Positions 35,200 to 44,122 of a stretch of DNA of 64,000 bases are shown one piece after another; the first letter of the stretch is position 1; each line of letters opens with the position of its first letter. The position numbers and the translations under genes were made by a program. A model generated the notes under the pieces. The model was given only the letters and a program-made list of their open reading frames with translations, did not search any database and was not told the DNA's origin. The DNA comes from LMUY01 sp964244585 (lineage in GTDB: Bacteria; Pseudomonadota; Alphaproteobacteria; Acetobacterales; Acetobacteraceae), in assembly GCA_964244585.1 (NCBI GenBank), contig CAXTJM010000012.1:1-64000 (forward strand), written 5' to 3'.

Positions 35200-36396
35200 T
35201 TGCTTGAAGCCGATGTCTGTGTGGTCGGGGCCGGGCCGGTCGGGGCTGCCTTGGCCTGCAGCCTGGCGGCCGATGGCGTCCGGGTCGCCGTCGTGGACCG
35301 TGCGGCCCTGCCGCCGATGGAACATCCGGCGTTCGATGGCCGCGCCTACGCGATCGCGGCCGGCTCGCGCCGGATGCTGGAAGCGGCGGGCGTGTGGGAC
35401 CGGCTGCCCTTCGTGCCCGGCCCGATCCTCGACATCCGTGTGTCCGACGGACGGGTCGGCCGCCCGGCATCCGGGCTGTTCCTGCATTTCGACCACGCCG
35501 ACGCCGACGCCGGCCCGTTCGGCTGGATGGTGGAGGCGCGCAGCCTGCGGGTGGCGCTGAACGCGCAGCTGCACGCCCTGGCCCACGGCCTGGTGTTCGC
35601 GCCGGCGGAGGCGGTCGTCACGCGCACGGCCGAACGGGCGGTCGTGCAGGTCACGGGCGGCCCGGCGATCCGGTGCCGCCTGGTGGTGGCGGCGGAGGGC
35701 AGGGAGTCGCCGCTGCGGACCCAGGCCGGCATCCGGGTGTCGCGCCTCGACTACCGGCAGAATGGCATCGTGAGCGCGGTCGCGCACGAGCGTCCGCATC
35801 ACGGGGCGGCGCTGGAGCATTTCCTGCCCGGCGGCCCGTTCGCCCAATTGCCCATGGCTGGCACGGAGGAGGCGCCGAACCTGTCGGCGGTGGTCTGGAC
35901 CGAACGGGCGGAGCTGGCGCCACGCATGATGGCGCTGGACGACGCCGCGTTCGGGCGGGAGATCGCGCGCCGCCTCGGCGACCATCTTGGCGCAGTGCGG
36001 CCGGTGGGCCGCCGCTGGCTTTACAAGCTCAGCGCCCTGCACGCCCAGCGCTACACCGCCGAGCGCCTGGTGCTGGTGGGCGACGCCGCGCACGGCATCC
36101 ATCCGATCGCCGGGCAGGGCCTGAACCTCGGCTTGCGGGACGTCATCACCTTGGGGGCGCTGGTACGGGACGCCCTGGCGGCGAACGAGGACCCTGGCGC
36201 TCCGGCCCTGCTCGCCCGCTACCAGGCCGTGCGCCGTCCGGCCAATCTGCTCATGCTGGGCACGACGCACGCGTTGGACCGGCTATTCTCGACCGACAAT
36301 CCGCTGCTGCGGGCCGTGCGGGACGCGGGGATCGCCGGGGTGCACCGCCTGCCGTCGCTGAAGCGGCGCTTCATGCGGCAGGCGATGGGAACGTGA
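35200..36396 (+). CDS. ubiH: UbiH/UbiF-family FAD-dependent ubiquinone hydroxylase
   Basis: A 398-residue flavoprotein monooxygenase of ubiquinone biosynthesis. The N-terminal FAD motif CVVGAGPVGAALACSLA, the central VVAAEGRESPLR (DG-type motif) and the C-terminal GDAAHGIHPIAGQGLNLGLRD are intact. Which ring position it hydroxylates cannot be told from sequence; UbiH, UbiF, UbiI and UbiL are close relatives. The start codon is TTG, supported by AGGAGA six bases upstream. It is divergent from glnK and convergent with the VOC gene. Confidence 0.9.
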   Translation: MLEADVCVVGAGPVGAALACSLAADGVRVAVVDRAALPPMEHPAFDGRAYAIAAGSRRMLEAAGVWDRLPFVPGPILDIRVSDGRVGRPASGLFLHFDHADADAGPFGWMVEARSLRVALNAQLHALAHGLVFAPAEAVVTRTAERAVVQVTGGPAIRCRLVVAAEGRESPLRTQAGIRVSRLDYRQNGIVSAVAHERPHHGAALEHFLPGGPFAQLPMAGTEEAPNLSAVVWTERAELAPRMMALDDAAFGREIARRLGDHLGAVRPVGRRWLYKLSALHAQRYTAERLVLVGDAAHGIHPIAGQGLNLGLRDVITLGALVRDALAANEDPGAPALLARYQAVRRPANLLMLGTTHALDRLFSTDNPLLRAVRDAGIAGVHRLPSLKRRFMRQAMGT

Positions 36397-36418
36397 GCCG
36401 TCCGCGCCCTGCCGCCGT

Positions 36419-36802
36419 TCAGGCAGGCATGCGGTGCAGCGCACAGAGCTTGTTGCCGTCCGGGTCGCGAAGGTAGGCCAGGTACAACCCGCCTGAACCA
36501 GCCTGGCGCACGCCGGGGGCATCCTCGACGGACGTGCCGCCGTTCTCGACGCCAGCCTTGTGCCACGCCTCCACCTGCTCGGCGCTATCGGCGGTGAAGC
36601 CGATGGTGCCGCCGTTGGCGCCGGTCGCAGGGCCGCCATCGATCGGCTTGGTCAGCAGGAGGCGGCCGTCGCGATGCGTGTAGACCAGGCGGCCGAGCCG
36701 GTCCTGCACGCCCGGCGTGCCGCCTACGGCGCCGAGCACGGCGTCGTAGAAGGTCTTCGACCGGCCGATATCGTTGCTGCCGATCATCACATGGCTGAAC
36801 AT
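36419..36802 (-). CDS. VOC-superfamily (glyoxalase/bleomycin-resistance-like) protein
   Basis: A 127-residue single VOC domain. The start MFSHVMIGSNDIGRSKTFYD and the end YLRDPDGNKLCALH are typical of the lactoylglutathione lyase-like group with possible metal ligands His4 and a C-terminal Asp/Asn region. Function and substrate are unknown; many paralogues exist per genome. AAGGAGCC lies just upstream of the ATG at 36802. Confidence 0.85.
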   Translation of the reverse strand: MFSHVMIGSNDIGRSKTFYDAVLGAVGGTPGVQDRLGRLVYTHRDGRLLLTKPIDGGPATGANGGTIGFTADSAEQVEAWHKAGVENGGTSVEDAPGVRQAGSGGLYLAYLRDPDGNKLCALHRMPA

Positions 36803-36898
36803 GACTTGGCTCCTTCCTGGTCCGCAGACGCGCGCGATCCGGCACGTCGGCGCATCCGGCTACATCAGCAGCGGGGTCGCGACAACCCTGCTGCCCGT

Positions 36899-37318
36899 TC
36901 ATGCGCCCAGCAGGTGCAGCGCCACCTCGCGCCGGTGGGCGGCCGTGCGGTGCTCCCACAGATAGAGGCCCTGCCAGGTGCCGAGCACCATCCGCCCGGC
37001 CGCAACGGGGACCGAAAGCTGGGTCTGCGTCAGCGCGCTGCGGATATGGGCTGGCATGTCGTCCGGCCCTTCGGCGCTGTGGCGGTAGCCGACGTTCTCC
37101 GGCACCAGCCAGCGGAGGAACGCCTCCAGGTCGGCCCGCACCGTGGGATCGGCGTTCTCCTGGATCAACAGGGAGGCGGAGGTGTGGCGGATGAACAGTG
37201 TCAGCAACCCGGTCGCCATGCCCTGGGCCGCCACCCATGCCTCCACCGGGCCGCTGATCGGCACCAGGCCCTGGCCGGCCGTCGACACCGTCAGCGTGTG
37301 TGAAGCCTGGCGCAGCAT
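36899..37318 (-). CDS. yjbQ: YjbQ (UPF0047) family protein
   Basis: A 139-residue UPF0047 protein. The signature LLTLFIRHTSASLLIQENADP (conserved His and Asn) and the C-terminal LGTWQGLYLWEHR are clear. Weak thiamine-phosphate synthase activity has been reported for some members, but the true role is unknown. The ATG at 37318 abuts the mutL stop codon directly, so it is probably co-transcribed with mutL. Confidence 0.92.
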   Translation of the reverse strand: MLRQASHTLTVSTAGQGLVPISGPVEAWVAAQGMATGLLTLFIRHTSASLLIQENADPTVRADLEAFLRWLVPENVGYRHSAEGPDDMPAHIRSALTQTQLSVPVAAGRMVLGTWQGLYLWEHRTAAHRREVALHLLGA

Positions 37319-39085
37319 TCAGCGGCGCCCGAACAGGGTTTCGATCTCGGCCCGGCTGAGCTTCAACACGGTCGGCCGGCCGTGCGAACAGGTCGCGGCG
37401 CGCGGCGTGGCCTCCATCTGGCGCAGCAGCGCGTTCATCTCCGCCGCGTTCAGCCGGCGGCCGGCACGCACGCTGCCATGGCAGGCCATGCGGGCGATCG
37501 CCGCATCCAGCACGGCGTCCAGCGCGACGGCCTCGCCGTGCTCGGCCAACTCGTCGGCAAGATCGCGCAGCAGCGGCGCTGGGTCGGGCGCGCCCCCGGA
37601 GGACAGCACCGCCGGCATGGAACGCACCAGCACCGCACCAGGGCCGAACGCCTCCAGCTCCAGGCCCAGCGAGAGCAGGGTCGGGGCATGCAGCAACAGC
37701 CGGGCAGCGCAGGCAGGGGACAAATCCACCACGGCGGGCAGCAGCAAGGGTTGGGCACGCACCCCGCCAGCGTGAAGTTGGGCGGCCAACGCCTCGTGCG
37801 TCAGGCGTTCATGGGCCGCATGCTGGTCCACTAGCACCAGGCTGCCATCGCCGGCCACCGCGATCACGTAGGTGTCTAGCACCTGGGCGACCGCCGCACC
37901 CAGCGGATGCGCCGAAGGCGCCTGCGGCGGTGGACCGACGCGGGCACTCGGTTCGAAGGGCATCGCAGCCTCGGCGAAACCGCGCGCTGGCGGGTCGCAC
38001 GCGGGCGCGGGCGCGACCAGGCGCAAGGCCGGGCGCGGCGGGCCGGGGCGGAAGCTGGCGAACCGCGGCGCGGCGCCGGCACCGGCGGCCAGGCAGCGGC
38101 GCAGCGTGCCGATCACCAGGCCGCGTACCGCGTCCGGATCGCGGAACCGGAGCTCGGTCTTGGCAGGGTGGACATTCACATCCACCGCCTCGGGCGGCAC
38201 GGTGAGGTAGAGCGCGACCGCGGCGTGGCGGCCGGCGGCGATCACGTCGCGATAGGCGACCCGCACCGCCATGCGCAGCACCGGGTCGGTCACCGGCCGG
38301 CCATTCACCACCAGGGATTGCCCGGCCGTGGTGGCGCGGCTGGCCGCCGGGCCGGCGGCGTGGCCGCCCAGCACCAGGCCATCGCGCCCGCCCTCCAGGG
38401 GTAGCAGCTCGCCCGCGCCCAGCAGCGCCGCGGCCCGCGCGGCACGGTCCTGCGGCGGCAGGTCGAACACGACCCGCCCGTCGCTGACCAGGCGCATCGC
38501 CACGCCGGGTGCGGCGAAGGCCAGGCGGCGGATCGCGGCCTCGGCATGGTCCGCCTCCACACGGGGCGATTTCAGGAAGTTGCGGCGGGCCGGGGTGGCG
38601 AAGAACAGGTCCGACACCAGCACCTGCGTGCCGACCGGCCCGGCCGCCGGGGTCACCGGCCCGGCGGCGCCACCCTCCACCCGGATGCGGCAGGCATTGG
38701 GCGCACCGGGCGGCCGCGACGTGATCTGCAGGCGGGCCGCCGCGCCGATGGAGGGCAGCGCCTCGCCCCGGAACCCGAGGGTGACGATGCGGATCAGATG
38801 GTCGTCCACCAGCTTGGACGTGCAATGCCGCTGCACCGCCAGCGCCAGCGCGTCCGGCGACATGCCGACGCCATCATCCGTCACCTCGATGCGGTCGATG
38901 CCGCCCCGGTCGAGGGCGACCGTGATGCGCCGGGCGCCGGCATCGATCGCGTTCTCCACCAACTCCTTGGCCGCGGCGGCCGGCCGCTCGATCACCTCGC
39001 CGGCGGCGATCCGGTCGACCAGCGCGTCCGGCAGGCGGCGCAGCACGAAGGCAGCGGCCGCAGCGGCAAGGGGGAGCGACTCCAT
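37319..39085 (-). CDS. mutL: DNA mismatch repair protein MutL
   Basis: A 588-residue GHKL ATPase that links MutS to strand removal. The ATPase motifs ELVENAIDAGA, DDGVGM and GFRGEALPSIGA are present near the N-terminus, and the C-terminal dimerisation domain contains the endonuclease motif DQHAxxExxxxE (DQHAAHERLTHE), ACHGSVRAGRRL and SHGRPT. This indicates a nicking MutL, as expected in bacteria without MutH. The linker is long and Pro/Ala-rich. Confidence 0.95.
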   Translation of the reverse strand: MESLPLAAAAAAFVLRRLPDALVDRIAAGEVIERPAAAAKELVENAIDAGARRITVALDRGGIDRIEVTDDGVGMSPDALALAVQRHCTSKLVDDHLIRIVTLGFRGEALPSIGAAARLQITSRPPGAPNACRIRVEGGAAGPVTPAAGPVGTQVLVSDLFFATPARRNFLKSPRVEADHAEAAIRRLAFAAPGVAMRLVSDGRVVFDLPPQDRAARAAALLGAGELLPLEGGRDGLVLGGHAAGPAASRATTAGQSLVVNGRPVTDPVLRMAVRVAYRDVIAAGRHAAVALYLTVPPEAVDVNVHPAKTELRFRDPDAVRGLVIGTLRRCLAAGAGAAPRFASFRPGPPRPALRLVAPAPACDPPARGFAEAAMPFEPSARVGPPPQAPSAHPLGAAVAQVLDTYVIAVAGDGSLVLVDQHAAHERLTHEALAAQLHAGGVRAQPLLLPAVVDLSPACAARLLLHAPTLLSLGLELEAFGPGAVLVRSMPAVLSSGGAPDPAPLLRDLADELAEHGEAVALDAVLDAAIARMACHGSVRAGRRLNAAEMNALLRQMEATPRAATCSHGRPTVLKLSRAEIETLFGRR

Positions 39086-39129
39086 GGCGAAAGGTTAGCG
39101 GAACCGCGGTCCGGACGCACGCCGCCGCG

Positions 39130-39540
39130 TCAGGAGACCGCCCCGGCACAGCCCGCGGTGCCGCCGCGCACGCCCCATACCGGATTGTGCGGGTCGACCA
39201 CCGTGACCCCCCAGGCGCCGCTGAAGCTAGCATGGTCGGCGGCGAACACCACGAACTCCTTGCCAGTGCCGTAACGGTCGGTCCAGGTGAAGGTGCCGGC
39301 ATTCTCCGCCTCCGGCACGAAATCGGTCAGCTCGCCTTCGAACGGCTCCGCGTCCTCGATGCGGTAATGCCCGACGAGGTGGCCGCCTTCCACGGCGAAA
39401 TCCGTGTAGTGGCACTGGAGCTGGCCGGCGTTGCGAACCTTGCCCGCGTAATGCCCGACGGCCTCGGCCATCCAGGGCGCGTCGGCGGGCTGCGCCGCGG
39501 CCGGGACGGTCAACGCCAGGAGCAGCAGCAACCCGCGCAT
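39130..39540 (-). CDS. Secreted protein of unknown function (136 residues)
   Basis: A short exported protein: MRGLLLLLALTVPAAAQ is a signal peptide cleaved after AAA or AQ. The mature region has no family that I recognise; it contains YGTGKEFVVFAADHASFSGAWG and a cysteine pair (QLQCHYTDF and GGTAGCAGA) that could form a disulfide. The start at 39540 lies six bases downstream of the bamF stop codon, so it probably belongs to the ileS-lspA-bamF operon, where many Alphaproteobacteria carry M16 peptidase genes instead. Confidence 0.7.
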   Translation of the reverse strand: MRGLLLLLALTVPAAAQPADAPWMAEAVGHYAGKVRNAGQLQCHYTDFAVEGGHLVGHYRIEDAEPFEGELTDFVPEAENAGTFTWTDRYGTGKEFVVFAADHASFSGAWGVTVVDPHNPVWGVRGGTAGCAGAVS

Positions 39541-39545
39541 GGCGG

Positions 39546-40130
39546 CTAGAACAGGGAGTCGAGGATGCCCTGCTTGCGCCGCTGGATGATCGGCGTGTCG
39601 CCGGTGCTCTCCGTCGCGCCGAGCGCCGCGTTCTGCCGCAGCCGCTGGCTTTCCGCCGTCGGATCGACCTGCGTGCCGGGCGGAGGAGCCGGTTTCCAGA
39701 ACATCAGGCGGTCGGCGAAGGAACGGCCGGGCGTATCCAGCTGCGCCTCCGCATCCACCTCGTTGCGGATGTCGCGCGGGGCGGCCGGCCCGGCGGCGCT
39801 GACCAACGCCTGCTGCCCGGGTGACGTGCCGCTCGGCGCGCCGGCCAGGGCGGTGGTGGGGGACAAGGTCGCCTCGGCCTGCTGCCGTTCCGACAATTCC
39901 TGCGGGCGGGATGCGCCGGGACGCGGCGGCCGCAGCGAGAAATCCGGCGGCATGGACAGCGGCGCGCGCGTCGTCACGGTGAACTCGTCCGGCGCATCGC
40001 GCGTCAGGCCGATGGTGCGGGAGAGGTCGTCGCCGCTGCATGCGCCGAGCGCCAGGTTGGCAACGACCAGCAAGCCGGCGATCTTTCGCGGCGGGAACGC
40101 ACGGCCTGCCAAGGGGCGGATTTGTCTCAT
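39546..40130 (-). CDS. bamF: DUF3035 lipoprotein (BamF-type)
   Basis: A 194-residue DUF3035 lipoprotein with lipobox LGAC after the hydrophobic segment IAGLLVVANLALGAC. The conserved segment RDAPDEFTVTTRAPLSMPPDF directly follows, the family hallmark. DUF3035 proteins have been described as BamF, an alphaproteobacterial subunit of the outer-membrane beta-barrel assembly complex. The rest is Pro/Ala-rich and probably unstructured. It starts seven bases after lspA, whose product would process its signal peptide. Confidence 0.82.
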   Translation of the reverse strand: MRQIRPLAGRAFPPRKIAGLLVVANLALGACSGDDLSRTIGLTRDAPDEFTVTTRAPLSMPPDFSLRPPRPGASRPQELSERQQAEATLSPTTALAGAPSGTSPGQQALVSAAGPAAPRDIRNEVDAEAQLDTPGRSFADRLMFWKPAPPPGTQVDPTAESQRLRQNAALGATESTGDTPIIQRRKQGILDSLF

Positions 40131-40137
40131 TTGTGGG

Positions 40138-40659
40138 TCATAACTCCGCTGCCCCCGGGCCTGCAAGCCGCTCGTCGGGCTGGCGCGATTTTGGTCGCAG
40201 CCCGTCCAGCACCAGGGCCGCGACGCCGCAGACGATGGCGGCATCCGCCACGTTGAACACGTACCAGCTCCAGCCGCCGACGTGGAAATGGATGAAATCG
40301 ACCACGGCGCCGAAACGGAGGCGGTCGAGCACGTTGCCGATCGCGCCGCCGGCGATCGCACCCAGCGAGACCGCCACCAGCCGCGTCTCCGCCCGGCGCA
40401 GCCACACCGCGAGCGCCGCGACGATCGCCACCGCGATCGCGACCAGCACCAGCGGCCCCCAGGCGCCATCCGCCTTGAACATGCCGAAGGTGACGCCCTG
40501 GTTCCACACCATGGTGAGGCTCAGCACCGGCAGCAGATCGACCCGCCCCAGCTCGGGCAGCATCAGCCCTTGCAGGATCCAGAGCTTGCTCGCCTGGTCC
40601 GCCGCCAGCACCAGCAGCAGCGCCGACCCACCCAGCAGCGTCAGCCGGTTGCGCGTCAC
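40138..40659 (-). CDS. lspA: Lipoprotein signal peptidase (signal peptidase II)
   Basis: A 173-residue membrane aspartic protease with four membrane segments. The conserved AADQASKLWI, WNQGVTFGMF, GGAIGNVLDRLRFGAVVDFI (first catalytic Asp) and FNVADAAI (second catalytic Asp) blocks are present. The GTG start at 40659 overlaps the ileS stop as GTGA. It removes signal peptides from prolipoproteins such as the adjacent BamF. Confidence 0.95.
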   Translation of the reverse strand: MTRNRLTLLGGSALLLVLAADQASKLWILQGLMLPELGRVDLLPVLSLTMVWNQGVTFGMFKADGAWGPLVLVAIAVAIVAALAVWLRRAETRLVAVSLGAIAGGAIGNVLDRLRFGAVVDFIHFHVGGWSWYVFNVADAAIVCGVAALVLDGLRPKSRQPDERLAGPGAAEL

Positions 40660-43421
40660 GCCGCGGCCCGCGGCTGGCCCACCAACCCGCTCTCCACCGC
40701 ATCGGCGCAGCGCAGGCACAGCGCCGGATGGGCGGGATGGCTGCCGACCTCCGGCAGGACCTTCCAGCACCGGGCACATTTGTCGCCCGGCGCCTTGCCG
40801 ACCACCAGCGCCGGGCCGGGCTGGACGCGGCTGACGATGGCGAACTCCGCCCAGCCTGCCGCATCCAACATATCCAGCGTGGCAGCCGGAAGGCTCACCG
40901 CCGCCTGCAGCGAGGCGCCGATCGCCCCATCCCGCCGCGCGGCCTCCAGCGCCGTGGTCACCGTGCCGCGCTGCTCGCGCAGGGTGGCCATGCGGGTGGC
41001 CAGCGCCGGGTCCTGCCACTCGGCGGGTACCTGCGGCAGGGATTGCAGGTGCACGCTGTCGTCGGCCGCGCCGAACCGGGCGCCCCACGCCTCCTCCGCG
41101 GTGAACACCAGCACGGGGGCCAGCCAGGCGGTGAGGCAACGGTGCAGCATGTCCAGCACCGTGCGCGCGGCCCGGCGCGTCTCGTTGTCCGGCCGGTCAC
41201 AATACAGCGCGTCCTTGCGAACGTCGAAATAGAAGGCGGACAGGTCGGCGGCGCAGAAGGCGTGCAAATCCGGATAGAACCCGGTCCAGTCATGCGTCTC
41301 CAACGCCCCGCGCAGCCGGACGTCGAACTCGGACAGGCGGTGCAGCACCCATCGCTCCAGCTCGGGCATCCCGGCGACGGGCACCCGCTCCGTCTCGCTC
41401 CAGCCGGCCAGCGAGCCGAGCAGCCAGCGCAGCGTGTTGCGCAGGCGGCGGTACAGCTCGGATTGCTGCTTGAGGATCTCCGGGCCGATGCGCAGGTCCT
41501 CGGTGGTGTCCGAGGTCATCACCCAGAGCCGCAGGATGTCCGCGCCCATCTTGTCGGTCACCTGCTGCGGGGCGGTGACGTTGCCGAGCGACTTGCTCAT
41601 CTTGCGGCCGTTCTCGTCGAGCACGAAGCCATGCGTCAGCACCGCCTTGAACGGGGCGGCGCCGCGGGTGCCGATCGCCTCCAGCAGCGAGGATTGGAAC
41701 CAGCCGCGATGCTGGTCGGAGCCTTCCAGGTACAGGTCGGCCGGCCACGGCTTGCCGCGGTCCTCCAGGGCGAAGCCGTGGGTCGACCCGCTCTCGAACC
41801 ACACGTCGACGATGTCCATCACCTGCTCGTAGCCGGCCGGGTCCCGGCCCTCCCCGAGGAAGCGGGACGGCGGCGAGGCATACCAGGCATCCGCCCCCTC
41901 GGCCGTGAAGGCAGCCACCACGCGTTCGACCACCGCCGGGTCGCGCAGCGGCTCACCCGTGCCGCGGTCGACGAAGACCGGGATGGGCACGCCCCAGGCG
42001 CGCTGGCGGCTGATGCACCAGTCCGGCCGGCCGGCCACCATGGAGAAGATGCGGTTGCGGCCCTGCGGCGGCACGAAGCGCGTGGCCTCGATGGCGGCGA
42101 GGGCGCGGGCGCGGATCCGGTCCGGACCGTCCATGCGGATGAACCATTGCGGCGTGGCGCGGTAGATCAGCGGCGCCTTGGACCGCCAGGAATGCGGATA
42201 GGAATGTACCAGCTTGCCGCGGCCGATCAGCCCGCCCGCTGCCTCCATGGCGGCGCCCACCGGGACAGCGGCCTTGAAGACGTGGGTGCCGGCGAAGAGC
42301 GGCACCCCCGGGTTGTAGCGGCCATCCTCGCCGACGCTCTCCGGCACGGCGATGCCGTGTGCCCGGCAGAGCGTGAAATCCTCCTCGCCATGGGCGGGCG
42401 CCATGTGCACCAGGCCGGAGCCCTGCTCCGTGGTGACGAAATCGCCCAGCAGGATCGGCGCGTCATGCTCGTAGCCCTGCCCACGCAGCGGATGGGCGCA
42501 GATCGTGCCGGCCAGGTCGGCGCCGTGCACGGTTTGCAGCAGGTGGTGCGTGGCGATGCCCAGGGCGGCGCAGACGGCGCCCACCAGGTCCAGCGCCACC
42601 AGGATGGTCTCGCCGGGACGGGCGAGCGAGCCGTCCTGCACGCTGTCCACGCGGAGCTGCGCGTAGTCGATCTCCGCGCCGGCGGCCAGGGCGCGGTTGC
42701 CCGGCATGGTCCAAGGCGTCGTGGTCCAGATGACGGCGGCGGTGCCCGCCAACGGACCGGCCAGAATCGGGAAACGCACCCACACCGTGTCGCTGGTGTG
42801 GTCGTGGTACTCGATTTCGGCCTCGGCCAGCGCGGTCTTCTCGACGGTGGACCACATCACCGGGCGCAGGCCACGGTACAGCGCGCCGTTCAGCAGGAAC
42901 TTGCCGATCTCCCCGGCGATCGCCGCCTCGGCCGGGAAATCCATCGTGGCATAGCGGCCGGCCCAGTCGCCGACCACGCCCAAGCGCTTGAACTCGGCGG
43001 CCTGGATGTCGAGCCAGCCTTGCGAGTAGGCGCGGCACTCGGCGCGGAAGTCCAGCACGGGCACGGCGTCCTTGTCGCGTCCGGTGCGGCGGTATTCTTC
43101 CTCCACCTTCCATTCGATCGGCAGGCCGTGGGTGTCCCAGCCGGGAATGAAATCGGCATCGAAGCCGGCCATGCGGTGGGCGCGCATGACCACGTCCTTG
43201 AGGATGCGGTTGAGCGCATGGCCGATATGGAGGTGGCCGTTGGAGTAGATCGGCCCGTCATGCAGCACGAAGGCCGGCCGGCCGGCCGCAGCGCTGCGGA
43301 GCCGCTGCCACAATCCCATGCGGTCCCAGCGGGCCAGGATGTCCGGCTCCCGCTTCGGCAGGTCGCCGCGCATCGGGAAGGGGGTGGACGGCAGGAAGAC
43401 GGTGTCGCGGTAGTCGATCAT
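40656..43421 (-). CDS. ileS: Isoleucyl-tRNA synthetase
   Basis: A 921-residue class I aminoacyl-tRNA synthetase. The HIGH motif is HIGHALNRILKDVV, KMSKS is KMSKSLGN, and the C-terminal zinc finger reads CARCWKVLP with CLRC downstream. The editing (CP1) domain is complete. The ATG at 43421 matches the family start (MIDYRDTVFLPSTPFPMRG); an ATG at 43439 would add six residues. Neither has a good Shine-Dalgarno sequence. Confidence 0.97.
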   Translation of the reverse strand: MIDYRDTVFLPSTPFPMRGDLPKREPDILARWDRMGLWQRLRSAAAGRPAFVLHDGPIYSNGHLHIGHALNRILKDVVMRAHRMAGFDADFIPGWDTHGLPIEWKVEEEYRRTGRDKDAVPVLDFRAECRAYSQGWLDIQAAEFKRLGVVGDWAGRYATMDFPAEAAIAGEIGKFLLNGALYRGLRPVMWSTVEKTALAEAEIEYHDHTSDTVWVRFPILAGPLAGTAAVIWTTTPWTMPGNRALAAGAEIDYAQLRVDSVQDGSLARPGETILVALDLVGAVCAALGIATHHLLQTVHGADLAGTICAHPLRGQGYEHDAPILLGDFVTTEQGSGLVHMAPAHGEEDFTLCRAHGIAVPESVGEDGRYNPGVPLFAGTHVFKAAVPVGAAMEAAGGLIGRGKLVHSYPHSWRSKAPLIYRATPQWFIRMDGPDRIRARALAAIEATRFVPPQGRNRIFSMVAGRPDWCISRQRAWGVPIPVFVDRGTGEPLRDPAVVERVVAAFTAEGADAWYASPPSRFLGEGRDPAGYEQVMDIVDVWFESGSTHGFALEDRGKPWPADLYLEGSDQHRGWFQSSLLEAIGTRGAAPFKAVLTHGFVLDENGRKMSKSLGNVTAPQQVTDKMGADILRLWVMTSDTTEDLRIGPEILKQQSELYRRLRNTLRWLLGSLAGWSETERVPVAGMPELERWVLHRLSEFDVRLRGALETHDWTGFYPDLHAFCAADLSAFYFDVRKDALYCDRPDNETRRAARTVLDMLHRCLTAWLAPVLVFTAEEAWGARFGAADDSVHLQSLPQVPAEWQDPALATRMATLREQRGTVTTALEAARRDGAIGASLQAAVSLPAATLDMLDAAGWAEFAIVSRVQPGPALVVGKAPGDKCARCWKVLPEVGSHPAHPALCLRCADAVESGLVGQPRAAA

Positions 43422-43488
43422 GGGGGAGGGGTCCGGCAACGAACGGCCACGGCAACGGCCTCGGAAGCAGACCTAGCGCGGCGGGGGT

Positions 43489-44034
43489 CTACCGCGCCAC
43501 CCCGGTCTGCGAAGGCCAGGGCTGCTCGTCATTCGCCGCCACGATGTCAGAGCGCGAGGCCGGCGCCGGAGCGATGAAACCGAAGGTGGGATAGGCCGTG
43601 GTGCCGAGCTGGCCGGCCGGTTCCCACCATACGCGCACGGCGGACCAGTCGTTGCCGGGAGACACATCCACCACCGGCTCGCTGCGGGCGACGCGGCCAT
43701 GCACCCAATTGGCCTGCGTCACCAGGATCTCCCGTCGCGAGGTCAGCCCGGCGACGACGGACACGTGGCCGGAGGGCAGGCGCCCGCTGCGACGGAAGAC
43801 CAGGACGGCGCCTGGGCTCGGCTCGGCGCTCCGCTGATAGCGTCCGGCAGCCTTGTCCCACCAGGATGCGGCATCGCCGTAGAGTTGCAGGCCGCTGACC
43901 TCGCGAGCGTACGGCGCGCATTCGACCGTGCGGAGGCTGGAACCGGAAGTGACGACGGGACGCCCGCTGCCGCCGGCACATGCCGACAGCCAAACCAGCG
44001 ACATCAGGCAAGCTACCCGGCCGCGCAGCCCCAT
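43489..44034 (-). CDS. CHAP-domain lipoprotein, putative peptidoglycan amidase
   Basis: A 181-residue lipoprotein: the signal segment ACLMSLVWLSAC ends in the lipobox LSAC. The mature part is a CHAP cysteine-histidine amidohydrolase with the Cys in VECAPYAREVSG and the His in SGHVSVVAG, so it probably cleaves cell-wall peptides at the membrane. The ATG at 44034 is 9 bases from GGAGG; a GTG at 44040 is only three bases from it. A TTG/ATG-rich Thr-Pro tail follows the domain. Confidence 0.85.
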   Translation of the reverse strand: MGLRGRVACLMSLVWLSACAGGSGRPVVTSGSSLRTVECAPYAREVSGLQLYGDAASWWDKAAGRYQRSAEPSPGAVLVFRRSGRLPSGHVSVVAGLTSRREILVTQANWVHGRVARSEPVVDVSPGNDWSAVRVWWEPAGQLGTTAYPTFGFIAPAPASRSDIVAANDEQPWPSQTGVAR

Positions 44035-44072
44035 CGCCACGGTCCTCCCGATTTCGTGATCGAGGGGACTTT

Positions 44073-44114
44073 AAACCGGACGTCGACGCCGAGGAACAAG
44101 GAATCGACGTCCGG
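44073..44114 (-). terminator. Hairpin terminator after the Ala/Pro-rich secreted-protein gene
   Basis: An 11-bp perfect inverted repeat, CCGGACGTCGA (44076-44086) and TCGACGTCCGG (44104-44114), with a 17-base spacer lies nine bases past the stop of the gene at 44123-44665. On the minus strand it is followed only by TTTAA, so the U-tract is weak. Confidence 0.5.
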
Positions 44115-44122
44115 CGACAGGG

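Noticed and set aside
36408..36427. CCTGCC/GGCAGG hairpin between ubiH and the VOC gene as a bidirectional terminator
   Set aside because: Only six base pairs with no T-run on either side, and it overlaps the end of the VOC coding region.
40728..43577. A 949-codon open frame antisense to ileS
   Set aside because: The minus strand encodes intact isoleucyl-tRNA synthetase motifs; the antisense frame shows no recognisable domain and results from high third-position GC.
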